NCBI RefSeq assembly: GCF_043641665.1
Contig: NC_092193.1
Coordinates: forward strand, 5,608,001-5,672,000
Direction of reading: 5' to 3'
Length of the DNA: 64,000 bases
From: Enoplosus armatus
Taxonomy: Eukaryota > Chordata > Actinopteri > Centrarchiformes > Enoplosidae
Positions 1-13,646 of the stretch are shown here, piece by piece. How positions within the stretch are numbered: position 1 is the stretch's first letter; the number at the start of each line of letters is the position of its first letter. A program made the position numbers and the translations under genes. The notes below the pieces were generated by a model. That model did not search any database. It was not told the origin of the DNA and saw only the letters and a program-made list of their open reading frames with translations.

Positions 1-2412
1 AAGATGGTGTGGGATGTGGTCACATCCACCCATTTTAATAACACCAGCAGAGGAGCAATGAAAAACAGGTGTCCCTCTGCATCCTCTGTGTTAAATTGCC
101 ACGCTGGAATGAGCCTCAACCGGTGATTAAAGGCAAATTGGCTTTTGAAAGAACTTTTTTTTCCTATTCTGTGTTTTATGTTCCTGTAGTGCTTTATTGT
201 AATCGCTAACAGCCCCACTGTGTTGCACTGTTAGGTTTCTACTCAATACATTGCGGCAGAGTAGTGGTGGTGTTTTGGTGGAATAAAATGTGTGGGAGGC
301 AGGTGAGAGATCGTTCAGGTACCAAGAGATCACAGGTTTGATCTACCTGCTGTTGAAAAAGCTGAAAAAATGCCAGCTAAATGCTTTTCCAGGCCTTGAA
401 AACTATTCTGTGGTCAAACAGAGGAAAAGAGGCCCACTGTGCAACAGAGGACGATGCAACAGCTTCAGCAGGAGAGACATAGACCTGGGAGGACAATGAT
501 CTAGTGACCAGAACCAGACCCCCTCTGAGACCAGAGCCAGTATTTATCTGTTCCTAGAATTACACTCAGAAATACTCTAAAGAGTCTATTAAGAAATAAA
601 AAGTTCCCTGCTAAAAGTGAAGACATATTTACCAAGAAATTCACTCCTACTTACGACACTGTGTAACACTAACCTTTAAAGGCCATGCACACCCACATGT
701 GTGATTTCTGGCTGATGCTCAGGTACAAGGTGGACAAACCTGTGCTGGAACATACTTCCACAATTCCTCAAACTAATAGGATAAAAGGATAAATAATTTG
801 TCATAGCAGAAAAAGCAGTAAGTAAGAGAACTCGTGAGCTAGTTTATATATCACTAAATTGTTTTCTCACATTGTGCTGACAGATGTTTTGTTGGCAGGG
901 AGGTGTTCAAAGCACAGCTACTTTCAAGCACTTTGGTTAACGTTAGGGAAAGATTGTGGTTTTGATTATACATTAATTATCACGTTGTCGTTATTCAAGT
1001 AATTGTAAATATTGCGATGACAGAACTGACACATCATTTACACAATTTGTCTCACCCGTGCTTTTGCTGCTTGGACGAGTCAAAATATCGAGGATTTAAC
1101 CTACATCTGCTTGATTTTTGATGTAATAAATGTAAGAGCAAAACCTATTTGTTTTTTTATGTTTATAAATTTATATATTTCAGTATCTCCAGTATCAACT
1201 AATGGGTTGAAATGACCAACAAGTAGCCTACAACCACGTTAAGGCGGAGGAATGCATAGAAAATTCGACAAAACCAAACTGAAGCAGGAAAGAGAGTCTG
1301 CTGCTTGAAGAGAAGGAACATCTGAAAAGACATATACAAGTACAGTCCAGTACAAAGAACATGCATTGAAAAAAATGCCAGCTTTATTCTTGCCTTTTTC
1401 ATCCCTGAGGAATGCAGAAATGAGAGCTGCACTGTATGGCAGCTGGAGATACAGATGGCCTTGGCAAAAAATGAAGCACCTTAAATCAGTAATCAATACC
1501 AAACAACCTCTAATCACTGCAGTCAGTCAGGTTGAAGGTGTCGGGTATAAATAAGTCTTACACTGCGCATCCCTTCTGGTGTTTCTACTTCGAGAACTGG
1601 ACCCTCCAATCAAGTAATGATTCACAACTAAATAATATACATCTTTTTTTCCCACTAATATGGTTCATCTACGTGTCCTTGGAAGAGTACACTGATAATG
1701 ATGTTCAGCAGTTGATTCTGCTTTAACTAATTACACCTAATCACACCTTCATGTGACCTTTTCCTCTCAGCAGTTGCATAACGGCCATTATAATAAACTC
1801 AGTGACTATACACTTGCTCTTTAGAAATGAATATAATGCAACAACAAATCAGCACAACAGAGCAGCACAATGCTGGTTCTCTTATCAGCTCCTGGTTTTT
1901 ACTTTTAATTAACTTTTACTTTACTTTTTTACACTATTTGATCTGCCTGCAAGGTGAGATCTTTTTTTATTTTTCAAGATAAATCAAGTGCCATCGTCTC
2001 GTCATCTCCTTTTATCAAATACAACCATTGTTTGAAAATAATCTCACTTTTTAAAAGAAAATTTTAAGATTTTAAGGATCAACACACAATTAAACTACAT
2101 GCGTACTTAAGCTAGATTTACAATATCAAACTGTGTAAACATGAGGTACAGCGCTGTTCTCCTTCACAGGGATAAATCTGTCTTCCCACTCACAGCCTGC
2201 TTCCAGTCCTTTTTACAGACAACCATTGAAGCTAAGAGCTTGACATTTCACACCACATTATTCATCAGCATGTTCATAAACAAGGAAATGAGGAAGACTT
2301 CTTAAGTGAGATTAGCCGCATGCCTCCTGACTAAGGCCTCCGCGCATCCACCACAGATTGCTTGGTGGCAAAATGTTTTGCTTTGAACTTTAAAAGTTTT
2401 CTAATTTCCAAA

Positions 2413-2549
<137 letters not shown>

Positions 2550-2929
2550 ACGAGGCTGTTGTCATATTAAAACCCAGTGTCTGTGTTTGCATATCACAGC
2601 AACATGTTCCAGACAACCTGGGTCCTGTCTTAATGAAATGAAAATGAGAAGTCTGTGCTTCAGCTGCGATAGCATCACTTTGGGGCAACACTGTTGTTTG
2701 TCGCATGGACAGACTCTAATAAAGATGAAAGTCGGGCAAAAGTGCTTTGTCACTATTCATCACGTTGTCGCTCAGCCAGTGCAGGCTGATTGATTCAGGG
2801 GGGAAAAAAACAGTGAAACAGCAGGAACTGACCATTTGTAGACACATTTCTCCAGCAAACACAATGTTGTTGTACTGTATTAAAGGTCAGATAGGGAGGA
2901 AGAGAGTTGCTGTTTGCTTAACTAATGCT

Positions 2930-3130
2930 GCGTCTGAAATCACTCCCGTTTACTACATAGTGCATTATATTTACCGTCCGCCATTTTATTTCAGTGTCTG
3001 AATTCAAGTGTGAAATTTATGCTCTTTAGCTCAAAAATTCCCACAATGGATGGTTGTGTGACTGTAAGTGACGCAAAATAACAACGATTCATAAGCTTAC
3101 AGTATATAGAGAGTAGTGAATCGGTGAGCC
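2930..3130. repeat. Dispersed repeat shared with 39645-39880
   Basis: Shared words include CTCAAAAATTCCCACAAT and a GAGTAGTGAATSRGTGA-like end. It opens GCGTCTGAAATCACTCCC, typical of a teleost element. Confidence 0.45.
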
Positions 3131-3610
3131 TACAGGTACACTGAGCTTGCTAATGTGCTAACTTCAGCATGCTAGCTTGTTGTAGGTTAACAGGCTTGTA
3201 TGTTTTTGAAATTTGTACACAGACAAAAACAGGGAAGCTGTTCAAAGCATTAAGTGCCACATTGAATGTATTTACTTTTATTTGGGTTCTGAATTCCTGC
3301 ATTGTGAAAACACATTTATATGTTGAACGGCTTTCCTCTTTCTCCTGCTGGTGTGTTTGGGAAACCTAACCCTTTTCATTTTTCTGTGAGCATAACTGAC
3401 ATTAATGCTAACATGTTAACGTCAACATGTTAGCTTGATAACGTGTCAAGTTAGTATGTTAACATGTTAATCTTTAGAATAACATTTATCACGCTAATGT
3501 TAGCATGTTAACCTGCAGATTATGTAACATTAGGTTATACTGATACATGCAGATTCCATGTGCGCTAGCTTGTTACATTCATAGTTTGAATGCTAACATT
3601 TAGCATGAGA
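3120..3610. repeat. GCTAACATG/CATGTTAGC low-complexity block
   Basis: This block has many near-copies of GCTAACATGTTAAC and its complement at irregular spacing (for example around 3160, 3408-3470 and 3490-3510), giving strong local self-complementarity. Confidence 0.6.
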
Positions 3611-4544
3611 AAACTTTGACTTAGCCTGATTCAAAACCAGGCTAACTTTGGCTTGCTGATGGTATGAGGGAAAAGTCAGGAGATAACCAAAATGGAGGTT
3701 TTCATGGGTCCACTCGGTTTCCAGTAACCGAGACACAACCCACGACCATAATCAGGCTAGGTCTAAATTATATTTAGCCTAACTGGTCCAGGTAGGGTCC
3801 AGTTCTATTGCTGCGCCCCAAAGTGTTCTACTGATTGACCAACATTACATAAAAATACATAGAGGTGTGGACACAAAGCTTTGCCAACCCAAGACAGCAG
3901 AGTTTATCTTCTTAGTTACACTCGGGGTCCCTGTCTATAACGTCCCCTGAAGTCCTTTCAACACTCTGGGAACATTTCCTCGCTACCCTACAGCTTCCCA
4001 GGACGATGCATTTTTTATTCCAGCATCCCCAAGCAGGGGAAATGTTCAAAATACAAATGCTAAACAGGCTTTTTATTTAAGGATTTTTGCCTGACGTGTA
4101 TCCCCCCTCACCCCTACACTGTTCCCTCTGTGAGAAAATACGAGAAAGAAAGTCTGAACACCTTTTTAAACAACCAGATAAACCCTCCACTCCAAATGTG
4201 TCACCCTCATCAACCGGAGGCAAGCATAGTGCTGAGATGCCTGCCTGGTTGTTCTTGTCAGGACTTTTCTTATCAGGCGCAGGCTTTGGTTCTCTGTCTT
4301 GCCAAGTTAAAACCTCAGCTGCTGTGGATGCTGGGTGGGATGTGTGGGAACAGAAGAGGAAGAAACAATAACAAGCTTTCTGAAAGCAGCGGGGTGACGA
4401 GGCCGATGAGAGATCAGGAGCTCATCCTGTCAAACTGCACTTAAGCAAGAGTTTGAACCTCTGCCTCCTCACTTAATGAAAGTTACGACTTATTTTGACG
4501 CATTTTAAGTCTTGTTTTAAGTTTAAAGGTCTAGGTCCACACTA

Positions 4545-4945
4545 GCGGCGTGTCTCTGTGGATGCCAGTGTTAGTCTGTCTGTCAGTTGGTCCACCACTT
4601 TGGTCCGGATTGAAATAGCTCAACAACAATAGGATGGTTTGCCATGACGTTTGGTTCAAATATTCATAGTATCAATCCTCTTGTTTATCTTTGGGGAACC
4701 CCTTATGTTCCATCCAGCGCCACCAGTTTTAAATTATCCACTGAAATATCTCAGCATCTACAAGACAGATTACCAAATGTTGTACAGACATATATGTTTC
4801 CAGATGATGTATCGTCATGACTTTCTCCGACTTTTCCTCTGAGTGAGTATGTTAGCATGATGGCATGAGCATTTAGCTGAAAGCACCGCTGTGCCTAAGT
4901 AAAGCCTCACTGAGCTCGGTTGTAGATGCTTAGTCTTGTTTTGGC
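4545..4945 (-). repeat. Long dispersed repeat, reverse copy
   Basis: It contains TTGGTCCACCACTTTGGTCC, AATAGCTCAACAACAATAGG and a far end with TTAGCATGATGGCATGAGC. These correspond in reverse complement to parts of the copy at 5985-6355 (CCAATAGTTGTTGAGATATT, CTGAACCAAAGTG). Confidence 0.55.
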
Positions 4946-5984
4946 TTAATTCAAACGTCAAACTCGAAGTCTAAAGTGTACAGCTCTGAAACTTCTATTT
5001 AAACATCTGTATAAATCACAAAAATACAGAATCTGTTTTCCAGCATGTTCATAACACAATGCCAACAGTATTACTTGCAAACCCATAATCTCCTGCCCCT
5101 CTGCCCCTGTCAAAAGTGATTTGATTCTATCATCTGACAGCACAGACGTCTTAAGTTTTGGCTCTATCTGCACTGGAAGTACTGTTATGCACCATAAAGA
5201 AACATTTCTGTATTCTTTTTGTGCTCTTTGTCCCATCACATTTTCTGCTAAATTTGAATGCAATATGTAGGCCAATCTTATAGTAATAAGAAATAAAAAT
5301 TAATGTGGCAATGATTTACTGATGGTAGAATACTACAGGTGGCACTACTAAACCTTTCCTCCATCACTGTTAATTTATCTTTTCTCGTAAATCTTCCCAT
5401 ATGGTGAGCAGCTTAATGTTGGTGAACTGTAACTCACATCTACAAAATGACTCTGTTGGACCAATTATAATAAAGGTGTGCAGGGGTTACTTATGTTCAT
5501 CTTGTAACCTCACCACCTAATTTAATATTTCCAAAGGGGCCATCTTAAAATGCACCTGATAACTGAGGCGTGAACACATCCACTGGTCACCAGTCACAAT
5601 CCCAGTCAAGATGACGTTCAGCTCTGCAGCAGGGGGAGCATGACGAGATGCACAGCTGGGCCCGATTCAGCTGAAGGATTCAAATTTATCCCTGCTGAAT
5701 TTTTTACCTCAGCTCATACTTGAATATTTTCACACTGTGTGTGAGGCAGCAAGAACAGTTGTGATGCTTTTTTTTTTTTTTTCACTCAAACTAATTCATA
5801 AATTGATTTGATGAATACTGATTGTTCCAAAAGTGCTCTCGACCACGACAGCTAAACCCCCTGGATGACTTGATGCTTGGCAGTGATCACAGCCGTGGCT
5901 GCAGGCCATCGAGCCAGAGATCAACATCAGGATATTTTCTGTCACTACTGCACCGTCAAAACAAGAGCTAGCAGCTCTGTGAGC

Positions 5985-6355
5985 CGGTACTGAGGCTCAG
6001 CGGCGCTTTGAGCTAAATGATAACATCAGCATGCTAACATTCTCATAGTGACGATGCTAACACGGTGATGTTTAGCAGGTAATGTTCACCATCTTAGTTT
6101 AGCTTGTTAGCATGCTAACATGTAGACTAAACAAAGTATGGCATTAGTTTTGCAGGTATTTGGTGTTGAGAAACATTCAAGTTTGACCCGAAGATGGCGC
6201 TGATGAAAAGTTAGTGGATCACCAAAGTAATTACACTTTGTCCTCTGTGGACTTTGAATGTCTGTAGTCAAATTTCATGGCAATCCAATGTCCAATAGTT
6301 GTTGAGATATTTAAGTCTGAACCAAAGTGCAGATAGACCGACATTGCTCTGGCTG
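5985..6355 (+). repeat. Long dispersed repeat, forward copy
   Basis: It contains CAGCATGCTAACATTCTCA, GATGTTTAGCAGGTAATGTT, TTAGTTTTGCAGGTATTTGG, AAATTTCATGGCAATCCA and CTGAACCAAAGTGCAGATAG. This is a word order I know from a common teleost repeat. Confidence 0.6.
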
Positions 6356-7163
6356 GAGCCACTAAAACACATAAAAGAGGTGATTTTTATATTTTCACTC
6401 ATATTTAAATGTCAGGTCTTCAAAACACTTTCTAAACACATGTTGGAATGTGAAAATATCTTACAACTATCAAGTAAAGATACAATTACTGAGACAATTA
6501 AATTCTATATTACAAGATTTTACTATTAGACATCCTAACCGTTTAAAGCTCAAATTACGCATTTAACGTAACATGCAAGAGGCATATATTACTTATGATG
6601 GTCAGACTGTAATGTTTGTTCATCTGACAGAAACTTTGAGAGACTGATGGACATTTAGATTTAGAGATATTTTCTAATGCAATGAAAATCTAATTTCATA
6701 TTTCTTTCATGACAGCATATCTCAGAAAACTGTGCTAATTAGTGCTGATTTCTTTGCGGGTATGACCAAAAAACTGCAGTCTGAGAGCAGGCCGATCGTT
6801 CTGCAGCTGAAGCTAAGTGATTCCAACTATCTGCACTACATGCAGACCAGGGCTACTTTCTGATTAAGGGTTTGATTATTTGACAGGGTTCATTTGTATC
6901 AGTCGATATGTAGGATGGATCTGTATTTTAATGAAGCTGTGAGGGAACTTGAATGATCTCGCAGTCAGGAAAAATCGACCTCTGGAGTTAAATAAATCTT
7001 TATTCTGCCATAATACACCGATGTGAGATTTTCTGATTATCTTATCCCAGTTAATCACATTCAAAAAAAAAAAATCAAATTTGGTACAGTTTTCATCCTC
7101 GTGCTCTCCCACGCATGAAATCCATCCAACTGTCTTCTTTCTCCCTCCTCCTCTCCACTGCAG

Positions 7164-7271
7164 GAGGATATCAAACTCCTGGCTGAGCACCGGCTGGTTC
7201 ACTATGACCATCGCCCTGGAGCTGTGCGATAGGATCAATGTCTACGGCATGGTTGCCCCGGATTTCTGCAG
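7164..7271 (+). CDS. st6galnac5: st6galnac5 penultimate coding exon (sialylmotif S)
   Basis: Internal exon of an alpha-N-acetylgalactosaminide alpha-2,6-sialyltransferase, a Golgi type II membrane enzyme; ST6GalNAc5 is known to make GD1alpha from GM1b. The exon follows a strong pyrimidine tract ending in CAG at 7161-7163 and ends at a GTGAGA donor. It is 108 nt: one base finishing a split codon, 35 codons, and two bases starting the next. The translation runs from RISNSWLSTGWFTM to VYGMVAPDFC. It contains the small sialylmotif, with SNSWLSTGWFT as its core, where the acceptor and CMP-sialic acid contacts lie. The split AG|G codon joins in frame to the exon at 12171. The choice of paralogue 5 over 3 rests on remembered sequence resemblance and on linkage to pigk and ak5; no alignment was run. 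Confidence 0.93.
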
Positions 7272-8397
7272 GTGAGACAGTGGAGCTGAATGTAAAACAT
7301 CAGCTCACCAACAAGCACCATCACTAAGGGTTTTAAAAGCCGAGCAGTATATGCAGCTGCTTCAAGTGTGTACAGATTCATAGCAGCACAGCCACCTGAT
7401 AAGAAAGATTAAAACTGTAAATTTATTCCAGCAGCTGATAAATAACATGTCAGTGTGGCTGGAGATGTTTTTGGAATGCTTAAATTGCCTGAATATTAGT
7501 AAAAAATGAGTTCGTAGACAGGCCGGCTTAACAAATACTGAAGCTTCACACTGGTTTTTATATTTGTGTGAATGTGAGACATGAGAGGGAGAAAAGGCGG
7601 AGGTCTCACTCTACTCCTTTTTACAGACAAGTGCAAAAGTGGTTAAATGTGGCTTTGTTGCACATATATAAGGTTTTAGAATAAAACAACTTTGTTTAAG
7701 GTATGTATCAGTGGGAGGCTTCCCTCTTTAGCCTCCTCATGCAGGAGTCTGGAAGTCGGGTGATCGGGCAGATTCCGATCACCTGCTTTAATTACCTGCT
7801 ACGCTGGCAACAGTGTGCCTTTGTTTTCTCTGCCTTCGACCACCTTTTTTTGCTTGGTTTTATTTGTTTTGCATCACCGCAGCCCATTCTTTACTCAGTC
7901 ATCCTCTGCAGACGCTACAAACAATTGACCAAAACACAAAGTAGATTTATTATCAGAAACTGAGGGCTGCAAAGGACAAAGGATGCCAAAAGAAGGCAAA
8001 AGAAGGCTGTATTTTTTTTGGGAGAAATTTGAGATGAGATAGGCTTCGTTCACCCTTTGACATATTCTGGATTATTCAGTATGGAAACACAGACTTCTGG
8101 AGATCCTGCCCATCAACTGGAACGTGGCTTATGTGAAAGAGGTGCACTAAAATTGGAAGGATAATGGCACATGTGTAGCCCAGAGGGGTTTTACTTGAGT
8201 GAATCCTCTTTCAAAATATATTTTAAAAAATGTTTTGGTCCAGTTAACACATCCACATCAACACATCTATTTCACCTTCAACTGACTCTAATTGCTTTTT
8301 TGTTAATAATGTTAATAAGCCATCATCATTATGTTGCTGGCATATCTTTGTGTTGTCAGATGACATCAAGTAAAACATTTGTGTTTCAGTGCAACAG

Positions 8398-8495
8398 CCC
8401 AGAAATAAAATGTGACATGGTTTTGAAGTGGGCAGGGCTCAGCTAGGAAAAGGTGATGTCATGTACTTCTATGCACCAATCAGGATTTAGAAACA
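8398..8495. repeat. Dispersed repeat fragment shared with 22921-23135
   Basis: It carries the same TGATGTCATGTACTTC / ATGCACCAATCAGGATT core as the longer copy in pigk intron 10. Confidence 0.55.
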
Positions 8496-10569
8496 TTCGA
8501 ATCAGAATCTGGGGACAGTTGGTAAGTTTCTATCACCAAAAACTAGATGAAGCAGATAATGTGTGTTAAATCTTTATAAATAATACCTAAAGATTTGTTG
8601 ATTAGTTGATTATTTAGTCATGTTATAAGAGAAACACATTTTCTACTTCTTAGCTGGAGAAGTAGATTTTCTCTACCCATCAAATTTAATCCTTCTGTTA
8701 TTGAAAAAAAAAATGTCAAATTGAGGTTTTGCAGTAATGAGTATGTAAGTAAGTGTCTTAGTCCTAGTGTGTTAGTTGTAGGGACTTTGTGGGTGATATT
8801 GAAATTAAACTTCAAATAATTACCAAATTAAGTGTAAATGAATACAGACACACTTAAAGATAAAAGGACGCTAACTTTAAAACAATACCACTAAAGTGTA
8901 ACCACAACAAAATACCAAAATGCAGAATAATAGCATCCAGGTCAGGCCGACAGCTAGTTGCCATGGTGACCAAGTATTTGGCAAAAAAAGAAAGGATTTT
9001 TAAGCTGCGTTCAAGAATTATACCCGTCCTTATTGACTCTGCATTTTCCACGTTAGGAATCCACATTTTCCAGGTGGTTTGGCCGTGCTGAGTGCTGAGG
9101 TTTTGCCTCTTTTAATGGAAAACACAGTGAATATGGCAGAGAAACCCCATAGAAATGCAAAGAACTGTGGGATAAGTAGCCAGTTCTGACTCTGTCTTTC
9201 TCCCAACTAACTCATCCAGCCTCATTAGCAGAGTTTAATGGTTTGAATTACAGCTCACGTCTCATCCGTCTCTGCCAACACTTTAATTGGGGGATTTTAT
9301 TGGACAAGGAACAAATCTTCTCAATAAAAAGAACAAACTGTAAAATGTTCCGTGTACCTTTTGTTCCTGGTCCTGGTTGATTAAAGAATTATTTTTTATT
9401 TTGGGTTCTGGCACAAATTCAATCTTGACGATAATGACGAGGGAATGCCGTTTCATTTCTGAACAAACGGTTGGATTAAGCTGATACTCAACAATCCTTT
9501 TAGTTCTCACAACGAGTGACGTCTGTAGATTTTACTGCATGTGATACAACTGAGAATTCAAAAGCCGTGTTTCTCCAACGTCACGTGAAATGTGTTGTAA
9601 GGACATGAGGGGAAGATATTTATAAAGCCAAAGCATTAATAAATAACCAATGAATATAAATGATGCATCAACTGTTAAGTTATCAGACACGTGCTGATAA
9701 ATTTTTTTTATTTAGTTCCTGGGATTGTTTTCCATGTTGTTAAGCTGCTGCTTGCTGTTTTTTTGAAGTACCCTCCTGTCCTCATGAACAACATATTTGA
9801 AAAATATATTAACTCATGAGGGAAACAGTGTTCTTAATAACTAAGTACCAAGTCAACTAAGTTTTTGGTCCTGTAATTATCATTTAGTCGCCCTGCGTGT
9901 CAATCGAGCCTCAATTACTGCAGTTTTTTTAAATGGTGTCGAGGTGCATCTTAACCCGACTTTTACCTTTATTTTACTGCTAATATGTGCAGAGAGACTA
10001 GAGAATGGCTTTCATTAAATAATCCCTGTCAGATTTTAATAACATTGCATTACTTGGTATGGACCTTTACACCACTGAACAATTTCAGTTTTAGCAAAAG
10101 TTTCACTAAAATCAGCTCTGTTGTGCGTGTGACATCTGTACAGAGCAGCAAAAGGAATATCGTGCCATATGAGCCAGTCAGGGTTATTTGAAAAACAGAC
10201 AGTGTTCCCCAAATCTTCAAGAAAACATGATTTGAAGTCTCTGAAGAATAGAATAAACAAACAGGACGAGCATCTGTATTTGGAAGAAAACCATCCATAT
10301 GAGAGACCACCACTTGTCCTGAGAGCGATGATTCACACTCTCATTTATTCACTTCTTATTGAAGCATTTTGAGGGAAGCAAACACACAATGTTATAATAA
10401 TAATCCAAGGCCAAAAAGTCCAAAATATATACAATCCAAGTCCTGAGACAGAGCAGAACTGGCTGTAGGTCCATTCATTATTAAGATTAATACATGAAGA
10501 TAAATGACTATCTGGACATCTTGACTGGATCAGTAAAAACATGTATTATTTACTGACAGATCAGGATAC

Positions 10570-10726
<157 letters not shown>

Positions 10727-11704
10727 GTCTGAGAAATGTCTGAAATGTCTGAAAAAAGATTCACTGAATTCACATAAACAAAATTCAAGGACATAAAGTT
10801 CTTGTGGAAGGAGAATTAAGCCGCTCCTGTTTTAATGTTTTACTATCCTGTAAAGCGATTTTAAATGGACTTGAACCATTTCCTCATCTGACCATCAGTG
10901 CAGTCGGGACACTCACGTCAAGGTTTGAAACATTTATTGCAACAATACATATTTTAGTTTGGTGCGGCTCTGCTCATGTGATGCTCTGGAAATCTGAGCG
11001 AGCGTGACAGACGGTCCCCGAGCTCTCAAACCCCCCCGGCAGAGCTGGAGATGCACAACATTAGCCGAACATGAAGACATATTAAAGAAAGGTGTACTAG
11101 AGACCAGCGTAGGTATGATACACAGCCAAAATACAAAATTTGGTACAGCTTACCAGATAACGTGTAATCTGTTTTTAAAAACAGCTGTAAAACCTTTCTA
11201 TTTAATACAATTTGAAATTTTAATATGCTTACTGGCTGTCTTCAGTCAGAACAATAGCAGGGGCACAGCAGTCTTTATTGTTATCATAACTAATATCATA
11301 ACTAGTGTTTTTATCCTGTGTCATGCTTCGGTTTTATGCATTTTGTTTGTTTTATTTGTTGTTTATAGTTTGTTTGCTGCATGTCCATGTTTTACAATGG
11401 GTTACATGTGTGTACTTTTGTTTGGTTGGTTGTTTGTTTTTTTGGTGCATGTATGGAAAATTGTGTTTTTACGTCGGACAGAATAAAAGCAAACCAAACA
11501 TTAAAAAAAAAACAGCTAAATGCTAATGCAGGGGGAGGCTGGGGAGGCTGGGGAGGGAGTTAAGTTTCTGAAAGCAGGCAGCAGAGTAACAGCAAGGATG
11601 CAGAGCTCGGCGTTGTTGTAGCCGACTCACTGAGTGGCTAATGTTTACATGAGCCGCCGGTATTGTGGAAGAGGACCTTCATGATTGGAGGATGTACTGA
11701 TCTT

Positions 11705-11893
11705 AGCACTGTCGCACGGGAGGTAGAGCAAGGTAGAGCAGGTTGGGGTTTCGATCCTTGGCTCCACCCGTCATGGAGACCAGCACCTGGCGTGGCGGCT
11801 CGTTCGCCATGTGTGAATGAATGGGTGAATGTGACTTAACTGTAAAGCTCTTTGGGAACCGTGAAAGTTGAAAAGCGCTATATAAGTGACACT
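11705..11893. mobile_element. Dispersed repeat with tRNA-promoter-like box
   Basis: It includes GGTTTCGATCC, which resembles a tRNA B box, then GGCTCCACCC, a GAATGGGTGAATGTGACTTA segment and an end AAAGCGCTATATAAGTG. I recognise the last part as a frequent teleost interspersed repeat. Whether it is a SINE or a hAT-derived element cannot be decided here. Confidence 0.5.
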
Positions 11894-12170
11894 ACCCCGA
11901 GGCTCCATTTTTAGAACTTTTCATGATTCATCTCATGTCGGACTTTGTTTCTATATTTGGCTTTTCCATTGTGTTCGGCTGCAGGTGGCATTTAAAAATG
12001 ATTAAAAGGAGCTAAATTTGGCTGCGTAAGACAGAAAGACAAACAAATGAATGCAGATCAGCACCCCTCCTTCACCACGAAATGAAAAACACTCTGTGGT
12101 GTCACATGAAACTCAAGTGACTCATTAAAGCGTTTTTAAATGTCAACTGTCTCTCTCACTACCACTGCAG

Positions 12171-12429
12171 GGAGCCTCAGCACCAGTCCGTTCCCTACCA
12201 CTACTATGAGCCACGTGGTCCGGACGAGTGCGCCATGTACATCTCTCACGAGCGAGGGCGGCGGGGCAGCCACCACCGCTTTATCACAGAGAAGCGGGTC
12301 TTCGCCAACTGGGCACGGACTTTTGACATCCACTTCTACCAGCCGGACTGGAGCCCCCCGCCTCTCCCAGCCAACCGGACGCTGGAGGGGACAGTCGCAG
12401 CGGCGCCCCTGGTACCCCAGAAGACGTGA
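12171..12429 (+). CDS. st6galnac5: st6galnac5 last coding exon (motifs III and VS, C-terminus)
   Basis: Terminal coding exon of the same sialyltransferase. The acceptor is CACTGCAG at 12163-12170. The first base completes an Arg codon, then 85 codons run to TGA at 12427-12429. Visible signatures are sialylmotif III (HYYEP) and motif VS (H-x4-E in HHRFITEK), the latter carrying the catalytic histidine in this family. The segment SHERGRRGSHHRF, the following FANWARTFDIHF and a QPDW tail are typical of the ST6GalNAc3/5/6 group. The last 25 or so residues are Pro/Ala-rich and include an NRT sequon, and look lineage-specific. Codon third positions are strongly GC-rich compared with the surrounding intron. 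Exons encoding the transmembrane anchor and large sialylmotif lie outside the window. Confidence 0.95.
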
Positions 12430-12803
12430 CCGGTGTTGGGGTGAATGCTTTAGAGATCCATCTCAGAAGGACTGAGGATGGGCAACATGTGTACTGAGGG
12501 CTACTGGACCCGTAACAGAAAAGATAAAACATGAAGTAGGCAAGAAAATAGTTACCACAGATGAAAACTGGGTCTTGTTGATCCTGCTGGACATTTGTTA
12601 TGAACATTTCTCCAGCTCCACCACCGCAGCTCCAGCAGTGTGTTTTGTTTACTGAAGTGAACCAGTTCGAAATTGTACATCCATTTCCAAAAAACCTTGT
12701 AAAGCGAGGTTATACAAGGAGGCAACATCATTACAAACTCCACTCTCAATGCATGCATGCAGGGTCTCAATGTGGAGCCTCCTTGTGTCTGTGCATACAC
12801 GTG

Positions 12804-12930
<127 letters not shown>

Positions 12931-13175
12931 ATGTTTACCAGAGAGATCACAGAGGACACAAACTTGAGTTTGGGCTCTCCACAAAGCCTCTGTTGGATGA
13001 AGAATGTATGCAGGATTCACTGCTTAAAGTTTACTGAAAGAAAAATACCATTACAATGCGTGTAATCTAACTATGTACTGCTGGAGACAGTGCAAAGTGA
13101 ATACTAATAATCCTGTAGCTTGACTTCAATTTGGCTCTTTGAAAGTGTGAATTATCGCCGCTCAGATGTTATATT

Positions 13176-13547
13176 CAGGGTTCGTACAGCTTTATAAGTA
13201 AAATTCAAGCATTTTTCAAGCACTTTCAAGGTACCTAAACCAGTTTACACCAGACGTGGAGCAGAAAAACACCCCCTTTTTATTTCGGCACCCATGTCAG
13301 TCAATCTAGCTCCGGTCAGATCTGCGACACCAGGAGACAACAAACAAATATGACAACAGGATTGTTTCATTTCAAATATTGAAAGATTGCTGGTTTACGT
13401 GAGTGATTGTGTAGATGAAACACCACATTATGTTGAAAATTAAGCATTTTTTCAAGTATATTCAAATTCAAGCACATTCTTAACCTTGAAAACGTAACAG
13501 TTAAAATTAAGCGTTTTCCAAACTTTCAAGACTTTGTACGAACCCTG
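13176..13547. mobile_element. Non-autonomous DNA element with CAGGGTTCGTAC inverted ends
   Basis: The left end starts CAGGGTTCGTACAGC and the right end, read in reverse complement, starts CAGGGTTCGTACAAAG. Homology between the arms continues as CTTGAA/TTCAAG-rich sequence for about 70 bp. It is 372 bp long with no coding capacity. I could not settle a clean target-site duplication, so the superfamily is left open. Confidence 0.8.
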
Positions 13548-13646
13548 TATGTTCTTCTGTGGTTGTAGAGATTGAAGTAGTCGGGTCGGACGAGATTCTT
13601 CACCCCCTGTGTCGTGCAACAGAGGCTCAAACTCCTTCAAAGCAGA

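Noticed and set aside
4087..4444. Two overlapping open frames of about 100 codons in an st6galnac5 intron
   Set aside because: There is no codon bias, no splice sites at sensible places and no known protein similarity.
11004..11486. 160-codon hydrophobic open frame in the last st6galnac5 intron
   Set aside because: Its hydrophobicity comes from TTTGTTTG-rich DNA; there is no charged-residue pattern, no family resemblance and it lies wholly in an intron.
11730..11772. Possible tRNA gene at the GGTTTCGATCC box
   Set aside because: Only a B-box-like word is present. No cloverleaf with acceptor stem and anticodon arm could be drawn, and the sequence continues into a dispersed repeat.
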